Assembly (NCBI RefSeq): GCF_029227915.1
Contig: NC_079875.1
Location: 18,593,001 to 18,657,000 of the forward strand
DNA from: Hydractinia symbiolongicarpus
Taxonomy: Eukaryota > Cnidaria > Hydrozoa > Anthoathecata > Hydractiniidae
Reading direction: 5' to 3'
DNA length: 64,000 nt
This document shows, piece after piece, positions 11,795 through 23,500 of this stretch; the stretch's first letter is position 1, and every line of letters begins with the position of its first letter. The position numbers and the translations under genes are program-made. The notes under the pieces are model-generated. The model did not search any database, was not told the origin of the DNA, and worked only from the letters and a program-made list of their open reading frames with translations.

Positions 11795-14700
11795 TTACTT
11801 TTTTACATGGGCTCCTTGGGTGAATTTTGTGAAAGAGCTATTACCGCTATTTTCCTTCTCCTTGTTGCACTTTTCATATGCAATAATTGTGACCAAAAGG
11901 ATAACAGCTTCGATAAGTATGCCGAGAAAGGGCCATAAAGCTCCTAGCGGATCTAAATTAAACAAAAGAGGGGAAAAATAAAGTATTCAATCAAAAAAAA
12001 AGTAAATCCCCAAATTTGATTTAGGTTTATTATTTAACACAGGGATATCTTGCTTAAAAGTTCTGAAAGATACGCCCTCAACTAGGTTAACTTTTTCCCA
12101 GTATAACTTGCTTAACTTTTACAAAAAGATTTCACTCAAAAAAGGCTTACCTCTTACTCTGAGAGTAAATTCGTGGGTTTTAGTTTGATTGCTATGCGTG
12201 ACTATACATTTAAAAACAGCTCGGTCCGAATAATCCACCTTGTCTATTATTAGTATATTCTTGCGCAAACCTGCCAAAGTGTACCTTTTATCGGCGCTTG
12301 CTAAAAAAACAAGAAATGCTTAAATACTTCAAGCAACTGTGTTTGCAATACCCGCTCCACATAAAATCGGTTGTTTTATACTTTTTATACTAAATTAAAA
12401 CAACGCTCCATCACATTTTTTCAAGTTAAACAGCCCACCTCAATTAGTGCACCCATACACACTTTACAAACAATGCTTTGGATAGCGGTATTTATCTGAA
12501 CTTCTGATAATTTATGGCTTCTATATCCTTATCAACCGCCTGAAAGTGGTCTGTCGTCAGTCAGTTAGGGCGCATTATTTTCTCGACATTATTCGGATGT
12601 TTGGTATGGGGTTTTAGTGCGCAGCTTCCGTGCCCTATTATCTTTTGTTTTTGCGAAAAAAAAAACAGTTCTCTTTGAATAAGAAATATCATTTTCACTC
12701 ACTCGAACATGTATGTTTGAGAAGTTCTCTACGGCGATGGCTAGTTAATATCGGCAAAAGAAACACAGTGGTGGAACAGGTCCACGCCCATAGGTTGTTT
12801 TTGATTTGTCATATTAACTCATCCTATTTAAACAAAGGAAAAGTATTTGGAGATTATTTTAAATAAGAATTTGTGCTTTGCGGGGAGTAAAGTAAAAGTG
12901 TTAAAAGATAGTGCGCCATTCCTGATTCCAATGAGTATATTGTTTTTGGCGTCGATCACCTTAAATGCAGTATTCTACATACGTACCAAGGTTAATGTTA
13001 GAGCAACAATATTTCTGCAAAAATAATAAATGGCTCATTATTGGTATATGTGACGTTATTCTGAGATATTGACAACAAAGATATGGCCATGAAAACAAAA
13101 AAAATTAACACTACTCGTGATATTACGGTAAGGTATAATTAACGCTATTTTGTTAGTTCTTACATATTTTCTGCACTTATTCCATAGCTTTAAATTAAGA
13201 GCATGCTCTTAGCTGAGTTCATACATTGGTTTTGCTACAAATCGGAAATTCAATGTTTCGACGACGAAGTGTCGATAAAATTGACAGTATCAAAAAAGTG
13301 GACAGTATCAAAAAGTGGACAGTATCGATAAAATTGACAGTATCGAAAAAGTGGACAGTATCGAAAAAGTGGACAGTATCGAAAAAGTGGACAGTATCGA
13401 AAAAGTGGACAGTATCGAAAAAGTGGACAGTATCGAAAAAGTGGACAGTATCGAAAAAGTAGACAGTATCGAAAAAGTGGACAGTATCGAAAAAGTGGAC
13501 AGTATCGAAAAAGTGGACAGTATCGAAAAAGTGGACAGTATCGATAAAGTGGACAGTATCGAAAAAGTGGACAGTATCGAAAAAGTGGACAGTATCGATA
13601 AAATTGACAATAGATTTGAATAAGTACTATAAATTTACTATAGATTTTATCAGCAGCAACTGGTTCGTTAAACTGTGTTGTTTGTATGAGATAAGACGGA
13701 AGCTGAAATAAATATGAAGAAATTTTATCACTGATCGGAAAAAATGGTTGTTTTAGCAAAGAATAAGAAACAGAATATGAAAGAAAAGATACTAATAATG
13801 TAAAAATATTAAAAGATTTCCATACCTGATGTAAGCTCAACAGAAGTTGTCATTATCCAAAAGATACCGTCAACTCAATCTAAACAACTAAGGCAAAGAT
13901 GACTCAGCTTGGCGGAGTGGGGAAGAGAGAGGTCTCTTCCCTAACTCTTAAACCCCAACTCGTAAAAAATTTCACTCAAGAACGCTTTAGAGTGGGTACA
14001 TTCAACTAACTGTGAAGCATAAGATAGAATGTGGAGCATAAGATAGAATGTGGAGCATACGATAAAATGTGGAGCATACGATAAAATGTGGAGCATACGA
14101 TAGAATGTGGAGCATAAGATAGAATGTGGAGCATACGATAAAATGTGGAGCATACGATAAAATGTGGAACATACGATGAAATGTGGAGCATACGATAAAA
14201 TGTGGAGCATACGATAAAATGTGGAGCATACGATAAAATGTGGTGCATACGATGAAATGTGGAGCATGCGATGAAATGTGGAGCATACGATAAAATGTGG
14301 AGCATACGATGAAATGTGGAGCATACGATAAAATGTGGAGCATACGATAAAATGTGGAGCATAAGATAGAATGTGGAGCATAAGATAGAATGTGGAGCAT
14401 ACGATAAAATGTGGAGCATAAGATAGAATGTGGAGCATAAGATAGAATGTGGAGCATAAAATAGAATGTGGAGCATACGATAAAATGTGGAGCATACGAT
14501 AAAATGTGGAGCATACGATAAAATGTGGAGCATACGATAAAATGTGGAGCTACGATAAAATGTGGAGCATACGATAAAATGTGGAGCATACGATAAAATG
14601 TGGAGCATACGATAAAATGTGGAGCATACGATAAAATGTGGAGCATACGATAAAATGTGGAGCATACGATGAAATGTGGAACATACGATGAAATGTGGAG

Positions 14701-16832
14701 CATACGATAAAATGTGGAGCATACGATGAAATGTGGAGCATACGATAAAATGTGGAGCATACGATAAAATGTGGAGCATACGATGAAATGTGGAGCATAC
14801 GATAAAATGTGGAGCATACGATAAAATGTGGAGCATACGATAAAATGTGGAGCATACGATAAAATGTGGAGCATAAGATAGAATGTGGAGCATAAGATAG
14901 AATGTGGAGCATACGATAAAATGTGGAGCATAAGATAGAATGTGGAGCATAAGATAGAATGTGGAGCATAAGATAGAATGTGGAGCATACGATAAAATGT
15001 GGAGCATACGATAAAATGTGGAGCATACGATAAAATGTGGAGCATACGATAAAATGTGGAGCTACGATAAAATGTGGAGCATACGATAAAATGTGGAGCA
15101 TACGATGAAATGTGGAGCATACGATGAAATGTGGAACATACGATGAAATGTTTATGAAAATTAACCACATTTTCTTAAGTTCTTATTTTTCTTTAGTAAG
15201 CTATTTTCTTTTAATTCTTCAGAGCATCTTTTGTTTTAGGTTTCGGGGGAGTGATTAACAAATGTTTTAGCGTTGCCTTAGAAAAACACATCGAGGTTTA
15301 AAGTCCAAACCAAGCAGCAGATCTTAACCATAAATAATTGAGATCAGAACAAAGTTTCTACTGGATAATAAAAAAGAATCAAACCTATAACTTTTTCTTC
15401 GTTCTTTATCCAGTGGATTACTACTGCTAAATCATGGTATGATGGGCATGTCAGCTTCTCTTTGTCACCAGCCTTTACTTTGATCTCCTTCTTTATTGTC
15501 TGTCTATCAATGAATTTCACTGGATTTTGGGTTGGTTTAACTTTCTTGGCAGTTGTGGCGTTCGTATTACCTTAAAATAAACAAAGTGATGCTAGCGCAT
15601 GTGCTAACGCTCAAATACAAAAGTAAAAGTTTTGTCTTTTTGCAAATAAATAATGTTTTTGAGAAATTTGTTAGCCCACTGCCATTATTGATTAGTAACT
15701 CTGTATCGTACTTTGAGATTTTATGGAAGTGGCAGCGATCGAGTATTTTGTACCTTGTATGTTCTCTGTTACTTCTAACGCGTTAGTGCCTAATAAACTG
15801 GAGGTGGATAGTTTGTCTCAACCATACAAAAATATCAACATGCTTGCATGTGGGAGAACTAAGTACTGATCCCAAAAAACGCATGTGCAATTTGTCTCGA
15901 TTATTACGAACATAAATGGATAAAGATGGAAAGCCTTATAACTTGATAAGTCCGCTAGAGGACAAGTTATACGAAATTTATTCTTATAGATTTTTGAAAC
16001 TACTTACTTAAGCGGATAATTTTTAGGGAAACGGATATTACAACCTAATTTCTCACCGAAGTATTTTTGCCATCAGGTTCGTCTTTACAAGGATTTCTTT
16101 TTCGCGAAATCCGCGAAATTTTAGCCCTTTTATATGCTGACTTTGAACACCAGAAAGATAAACAAAAAAAATGACAAATTTAGAAGAGAAATAAAATTGT
16201 TCTTTGTTTTAGAATATCAAGTTATTTACCAGATACTAGCTGACTAACCCGGCGTTAAACGCCAGATGTAGAGCGCTTAGATCATTGTTTTTTTTTCAGA
16301 CTTGGCAACAAAGCCGTTCTGCGAAAATGAATTTTCTAAAATAAATTTCCTCATATGAAATTCAATATATGAAAAACTACAAACTGACTGGTGGCCTTTT
16401 GGTACAGCATTTGCCTCCAGTACGGAAAGTCTTGGGTTCAACTCTGAAAATTTTATAAGTTCCGAAGAACAAAAGCTTTTTTTTTCTTCAAACGTTATTG
16501 CATGTTAATTTCTAATGCATTGAAGGGTTGTCGGTGATTTTAGGAGCGTCTTTTAAAGCTGCCGATGAACTTGATCATTTTGACGACTTTGAAGTAATTT
16601 AACTCGATTGCCCAGACATAACACAGCCCGTACTGATCTTTTTTTTTTCTCATTTGGCTTCGAAGTAGATAAGATCTTTTTTTTTCAAAAAAATGAGAGT
16701 CAAAACATTGAAGTAACGTGACGGAGGAAACCGAGCCACATAGTTCTGCAAAATACACTTAATTTTTTAATTCTTACCTTCGACGGGAAGCAAGATTACA
16801 GCCAGCAAAAAAACAACCGCGTTGAAAATCAT
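11795..16832 (-). CDS. Basigin/neuroplastin-like single-Ig transmembrane protein
   Basis: Four exons on the minus strand: 16778-16832, 15385-15570, 12151-12300, 11795-11952. Total 549 nt, 182 residues, with all phases matching. Exon 1 is a signal peptide (MIFNAVVFLLAVILLPVE). Residues about 36-130 form one Ig domain: Cys60 (KLTCPS), Trp72 (VIHWIKN) and Cys112 in the DRAVFKC motif. Residues 135-155 are the transmembrane helix, with ALWPFLGI and a buried Glu145 followed by YEK. This sequence and the charged residue mark the basigin/neuroplastin/embigin family. Members of that family escort monocarboxylate transporters and act in adhesion; the same role here is inferred. N-glycosylation sequons at Asn22 and Asn118. 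The short cytoplasmic tail has a KxxKE cluster and ends at TAA 11795. Vertebrate basigin usually has two Ig domains; only one is present here. Introns 1 and 2 hold minisatellites and a SINE. Confidence 0.88.
13275..13615. repeat. 18-bp minisatellite
   Basis: About 19 copies of GTGGACAGTATCGAAAAA, with TCGATAAAATTGACA variants at both edges. Lies in intron 2 of the basigin-like gene. Both strands stay open because the unit is a multiple of three; there is no other sign of coding. Confidence 0.95.
14020..15150. repeat. 19-bp minisatellite, about 59 copies
   Basis: Unit ATGTGGAGCATACGATAAA with ordered variants (AAGATAGA, ACGATGAA). Blocks of variants recur in the same order around 14340-14460 and 14860-14990, pointing to duplication of whole multi-unit segments. 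Two copies have lost two bases (about 14548 and 15060, also in the same relative context). In intron 2 of the basigin-like gene. Confidence 0.95.
16385..16455 (+). mobile_element. tRNA-like SINE fragment
   Basis: An A-box-like TGGCCTTTTGG followed by a B box GGGTTCAACTCT about 40 bases later resembles the RNA polymerase III promoter of a tRNA-derived SINE. It does not fold as a complete tRNA. Lies between a diverged AT-rich flank and exon 1 of the basigin-like gene. Confidence 0.45.
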
Positions 16833-19800
16833 ATTGACGAGCGTTATTATAACAGATGGCTTTAACGTGTTTAATCATTCCACTATTAATAATTCACGGC
16901 TTACTCATGGCGTTTTCAAGATGTTCAATGGAAAAGAAAATACCATTGATAGCCTAACTCGATTATCTTTACATCTTGATAACAATCATTGAATAAAGGA
17001 ATTGAATAAGCAAGAGTAATTTGAAAGTCTTTAGGTTTAATTTTAAGTGGATTGGTTTTTTAATTCGTTTATCACTATTCTGAGTTATTCAAAGAGCTAG
17101 TATAGAACCTGGTTTCCCTCGGCTGCGCTAAGAAGTAATAGTAAACTTATCCCCTGGTTTCTTCTAAAATTGTCTTTAAGTTGAAAGGGAGTAGAAGAAA
17201 CTCATTTTTCACACAGTTGTGGCAAATCTCCTGCTAGCACTCAAGAAAAAATGTATTGACATTTAGCCGCACAAAAACATTTTCAAAGTCATTCCAGTGT
17301 TACAAAATGAAAAGGTTTGGTGCTGCTCTACAACAAAAACAAGATAAATAAATAAAACAAAAACAAATAAGTAAAAATAAATAAAAAAATCTGCAATAAA
17401 AAAACATTTCATATGGAAAGAGATTTCTCATAATCCAAAAGTTTTTAAATTGTTGAACATATTCTTATTCAATTTTTGAATTTTCGCTTAGTGCACACAA
17501 CCTCGTCTCCAGTAAAAACCGAATAAATTGAAATGAGGTTTATTCGGGTTTTTCTCCGTAAATTAAAGATACTAGTCGGTGACTCGTAGATAAATCCACG
17601 GTTTCGCCCGTCCTTTATTTACCACATCTCGCTACAGCGGTTACCATTTTGCGTGACAGACAGATGTATATAGCTAGCCAACCTCGATCCCAGGGCCTGT
17701 AGCGTTTTTTATATGAGGATGAAACGCGTAGCTAGCTAAAATAGTCACCCATCATATTTATTTCTTTATTTCGTGAAAATTTTTTGTGAAGATTGCAAAA
17801 TTAATGATGAGCAGTTATGCTCAATCAAGTTATAGTGGTAAATAAGGTCGCTTGCTCTTCTAAGTGGATCGCTTAACGCAAATCAAGTAATGGGGCCTTA
17901 TCAAACCTTGGTGCAGTTTACTTATTCCAAATAAGTTTCAGTATTCCAAAGATAAATTGTGGGTTAAAAAATCGTTGGAGTATTTCTAGTTAATTGCATT
18001 CAAAAAATATTCGTAGATTTGAAGTATATCTTAAATCTGGTAGCACAGACACAAGCAACGCATGCGCAATGTTAATTTTATATTTTTATAATTTTCCTAT
18101 CCTTATTATAATATGTTATAAATACCAAAGAAAAAATAAAGGGAAGAAAGAATAAAGAGAAAATTAAATTTACCACATTGTAGCGGGATTGATGGTAAAC
18201 AAATTAACATAAAGCCGCTTTAAAACGTGATTCGTCATCTTTTTTATCATTCTTCTTACCATTAGAACACGATATTTCGAAAGCAACTTTTTCTATTTGC
18301 GTCAAAATTATTCAAACAGTCTTTTTCTTGAGTTTGCGCTTGCGTTTTGCGTTACAGATGCCACTACACGTTTTTATATCGCTAAATTTTACATTTTTAG
18401 ATGGGGTCATATGATTGGCATATTGCACAGCAGTTCACGAAACTTGTTCTTATAAGTTAAAGACGCACAGATTATGTAATATGGGACCTAGACACCACCT
18501 TGTGGTACACACAAACGATTCATTAGAGTATTGCGACGAATAACTATTTGACATCGCCCAGCCAGTGGAGCTTCTGGTGCACTACCAGCATGGAAGCAAT
18601 AACATCTCTTGCGTACTTCCAGTATCTCTTTTAACGCCCCTCAGGGCGTCTCTTTTGCCAAGGACGCCCGCATAAGATTTTGTATACCGACGAGCAAAAA
18701 ATCAATGAGACCATTGTCTTACCAAGTGCGACATTGATATTCGATTCGGCGTTTCAGATTCTTTTTATGAAATACTTTTGGAGTTTGTCTTTAAATATTT
18801 ATTTTAAAAGGTTTTTAGCTACCCATAAACCTGTCATTATATACAGAAGTACTTTCGTTTTCTAACTGAATGCAGTAGCTATATACATGGTGGGGCACTA
18901 TCCTGTTTACTGCCAGAATAAAGCATTCCTGGTTTTTACATGTGTTCTCTTTGACTGTTTGTAAAAACTACTGACAAGAACGAAAGCATACACAAAAAGA
19001 GGGGACTGGGGCAAATTAGAAAAGCAGTAAATGATGCAACAAGCACCTAGCAAACAAATTTTATTGTTATTTACATTTAACATTTTTGATGTGTAGCTAG
19101 AGCTACCTACCTGCAATTGTATGATGGGTAAAAGTGTGCGTACTTTTAGATATAAGACAAATAATTTTGCGAGCTGGCAAGCTACAACCAACATATGAAA
19201 ACAAGGACGTAATTTCGAACATTGTAACCCCAAGCAGAGCGGCAAGCGTTCATATAGGAGAGACTGTGTTGTGTGAATAGAAGAACATATATACTTGTTT
19301 GCGAAATATCTGTATCTATTATAAGACCCTTTATCAGTTTAACGTCCCAACTACTAGTAATTTAAGTTATGTTTCTTATCACGAAATGATTTGTTGTCAA
19401 TCTTATTTAAAAGACACAAACAATTAATTAAAACTTTTAATCGAAATGGACAACAACAATAACAACGTTGATTGCCTGTGACTTTGCTCATACAATAATT
19501 TATAACAAAGCAATCGTCACGGTAAATTTAAATTAGCATGTGCAATAAAATTCCCAACTAATTAAATCCCTTTATTTTATCACATGATTTGTTCTAACCA
19601 ATTAAAATCGTAAAAAAAACGTTTCAAAAATACAGAACATTTTTATAGGGGATGTATTATAGACGCTTTTAAAGAAAACTGTAAAAATATAATCCACTTT
19701 GCCTGTTACAAACACACAGACACACACACACAGTCTCCGTATATTATATGACGTAAAATCACAACTTGAAATTCGAGGTTAAATCTTTTCCTTCTATACC

Positions 19801-20512
19801 AGAAAAGGTAATTTGGACGATCAACGACAATTTTGTATTCTCACACAAAGTGACTAGGTTGTCTATTTAAAGCAACATATTGTCAAACCAATGTTGATTT
19901 GTAGAATTTCTCCCTACCCTTGCTAAGTTCCTTATTTTGAAAACTCTTATTATTGGACAAAGAAGTTGAAACTACAATCAATATAGCTACTTTGTGAAAC
20001 TGTCATACAGCTTAGTGTAGAAGTTGTGAAATTTTTATTAGTAAATTGGTAAGCAAGGTAAAAAGACACTTCTCACAGTTTCTTTGACGACCATATTATG
20101 AATTAGATGTCGGAAAAATTAGGTTTTAACATTTTCTTCCGGTATAAGTTTCCATAAGTTTAAAGGTCGTGATTGTATGTAATTATTTGTGGGACGACTT
20201 CGAAATTTATTTGAAAAATATAATGCAGCTACGGTGTTGAAGCATCAAATCTGCTTTGAACTTGATGGCAACTAAAACTAAATATATTTGTCAAAGATGC
20301 ACACAAAAATATACATATTAGAGAATATATTTATAAATATTTATATGTATTGTAAGGATAATATTAATTCCTTTTATAAATGCGGATGTTCTCGTTATGT
20401 TCACGGAAATAAGTTAGAATAATATACATTGTTAATACATTCGAAATCCGTGAATCTTTACCTACTCTTAAGAAGATGGCAAAAAGCATCACTTCTTTGT
20501 TTTTACCAGCCA
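16833..20512. other. Intergenic region between the basigin-like and ADAMTS-like genes
   Basis: AT-rich DNA with no recognised gene on either strand. It would contain the promoter of the basigin-like gene (just right of 16832) and the 3' UTR of the ADAMTS-like gene (left of 20513). Contains a foldback-MITE fragment at about 17560-17660, a CA-rich stretch near 19710-19730 and a short GC-rich hairpin at about 18633-18670 (GCCCCTCAGGGCGTC...GGACGCCCGC). Confidence 0.6.
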
Positions 20513-23500
20513 TTATGTTTTATGTTGTTTACAAGAGTGACAACACAGACGTTGAAAGCGTGGTATTTTACAGAATTTTAAACGAACAGATATAACATGG
20601 CAGTAGGCTTTCCTGTGTAAATCGTAGCATTTATTGCGTGAAAAGTTAGCGAAAGGTCTTAGTACGTGCATTGTTGGTCTTTTATACGAAAATGTATTTA
20701 TTTTTTTAATGGAAACTTTAGTCTTCGTTCGTGTCTTCAAGATTATCGAGGTCGTTGGTGTTGAGATTATTGTTGTAGACGGAACCGTCGTGGTCGGTTG
20801 CGTTGTCAGTAAAATTAATACTTTTGGTTGCTTAGTTGTTGTCTGACTTGTTTCTGATATTGTTTCATCGTTACTTCTCTTTTTATAAGACACGCCTTTG
20901 GACATGTAATTACTCCTTTCAACGAGGTTATTCGGGTTGAGTTTTGACTTTACAATTGCTGCTTTATTTTGAGCAAAAAATTTAAGGCTTATGACTTCTT
21001 TATCTTTTTTCTTTTTACTGCTGTTATCTCCATCAATCGATATTTCATCTTTTTCCTTTTTACTTCTTTTATCTCCATCAATCAATATTTCATCTTTTGT
21101 CTTTTTACTGCTGTCATCTCCATCAATCAATATTTCATCTTTTTCCTTTTTACTTCTTTTATCTCCATCAATCAATATTTCATCTTTTGTCTTTTTACTG
21201 CTGTCATCTCCATCAATCAATGTTTTATCTTTTTCCTTTTCACTGCTGTTATCTCCATCAATCGATATTTCATCTTTTTCCTTTTTACTTCTTTTATCTC
21301 CATCAATCAATATTTCATCTTTTGTCTTTTTACTGCTGTTATCTCCATCAATCGATATTTCATCTTTTTCCTTTTTACTTCTTTTATCTCCATCAATCAA
21401 TATTTCATCTTTTGTCTTTTTACTGCTGCCATCTCCATCAATCAATATTTCATCTTTTGTCTTTTTACTGCTGCCATCTCCATCAATCAATGTTTTATCT
21501 TTTTCCTTTTCACTGCTGTTATCTCCATCAATCAATGTTTTCTGTCTTGGTAAAGAACACGCCATAGTATTACAAGCGCGTTTTACATGAGATCTTGTTT
21601 CGTTTACACATCCACGAGTAGGAGTTCCTTTTTCCGATAAACAAATCTGATGGCGATACTGCTGCCCTTCTCCACATGGTTTTGTACACTGACAGAAAAA
21701 AATGTAGAAAATAGGAGTAAAGAATGTAAGAATTTTTAATTGTTTATTTTCTCTCATTTTTAGAACAGGTGGTAATTGTACCACCTGATATAATTTTGGA
21801 TCGAACAATTGCTATGAATATGAACCTTGGTAGAGTAACTACCCGAAAATTAAAAAAATGATTTGCCCTCAAACACTCAAGGCGATGGCGTATTTGATTT
21901 TTAGCATATCAATTTATATCCGCCTTCATCACCGTTAATATGCGAAGGACAAACAAACAAATGTAGGTGAAGGGATGTTTCTTGATAAAAATCTAAGACA
22001 AAAGTAGTATAATGAAAAGCATTTCGACTTTGTTTTTAGTTTTTAAGCTTTTTTCAAGAAGTTCCGACAGAATATGCAAAGAATTCAAAACGTACTCATC
22101 TATAAGGAGTTATCAAAAATAAACTGATGGGGTTGATTAAGTTACCACCACTCCCAACCTACACCTCTGTCGAAAAGATGTGTATTTCTCAACGCTGTTT
22201 TAACCAAGAATCAACGTAAATATGCACTAATAACCCTGTTTATGAAGGCAATACCGGAGAATATTGACCGACGCCAAAGTATTGCCCGAGCTTGTGAGGG
22301 CAATACGTGACAGAGGTCAATATTCGAAGGTATTGCCCGAAATAAACAGTTTATATATGGATTATTATCCGGGTACTGCATTTTACAACAAAAATATAAC
22401 ATTTTAAGCAGGATGTAGAAACCATGTCTTTATAGAAACTATTCCCATATGGAACGTACATTCGAACAAAAATTTTTTTTTTAAATCGAATACGTGTAAA
22501 CATAGCAGGTTTTTATTGCAGCCACAGCATTGAATTCTTTAAAAGATAAAAGTAAGTTTCACTTCTGTTTCGCGTTTTGTTTACTTTTTTCCGTGTTTAT
22601 TTACATTTAATGTTACCATATTTAAACTTTAAACACGGTTGCTATGGTAGCGGGCAATACCGTTGAATATTGCCCGCTATGACGTAAGTTCTAGCCAATC
22701 ACATTGCACGATTTTCGAAAATATCGATGCCGCCCTTTTACCCGGGTAATAATTTTAATGAAAGACCTTTTGGAAATTGCTGTTCTTACTAAATAAATTC
22801 ATCATCAGGCAAAAAAATTGTACATCCGATTACGTAATTTTTATAACCCAAAACGTTTACCTGTTTCCAATGGTCTGTGTACCACAGTGGAAGACATGCT
22901 GCATTCCGGCATGTTCTAACAGACACAGGTTTTTTTTCAGGACATTTTGTCTCACCAATTTGATAGTAATCTTGATCATTTTTCTCCATACATAGAACTT
23001 GTCTGTACTGCTCACCAACGCCGCAGTTGTTTGTACACTAAATATATTTATCATGGTGTATACATATTCTCTGTGTTTCTTTTTAACATTTATAACGTAG
23101 TTAACCGAATTTCTAATTTACAGCTTTTTTGCAAAGCGTTTCTGTATGATTCATGAAAGTAGACCACTAATCCTAACTATAAAGAATTTGTTTAGTCATG
23201 AATCAAAAGAAATTCAGGAGAGTAACATTTTCTAATAGAAAAGGCGTCTTGAAAAAAACGGGAATAACATGAAAGGTAGTTTGTATTATTCACGTAAGGG
23301 AACAGTTAACTATTTCCGAATTTCATGTACTTTCAAAATTTTGGTTTATGAGTTTTTTCTCACCTGAGCATTAGCAAATTAGCATGCATGCAAAGCTTTG
23401 ATTTGATTGCATTATTGTCACGGCCCAGGATCTTCTTAATTTTCTCTTAGGAGCCTCACTTACAGTTGCAGCAGGTTATCTATTTGCAGTATCAATTTTT

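Noticed and set aside
13250-13840. 196-codon minus-strand frame and overlapping plus-strand frames
   Set aside because: Made by the 18-bp array (multiple of three); low-complexity peptide only.
14002-15168. Minus-strand open frame of 388 codons and two overlapping long frames
   Set aside because: Produced by the 19-bp minisatellite; three units make 57 bases, so every frame without a stop in the unit stays open. No start context, splice partner or domain.
18907-19245. 112-codon minus-strand frame as a gene
   Set aside because: No domain, no splice partners; hydrophobic composition follows AT richness.
20969-21590. Three plus-strand frames of 156-199 codons
   Set aside because: Antisense to the real 45-bp coding repeats of the ADAMTS-like gene; the minus-strand frame continues into TSP1 and PLAC sequence.
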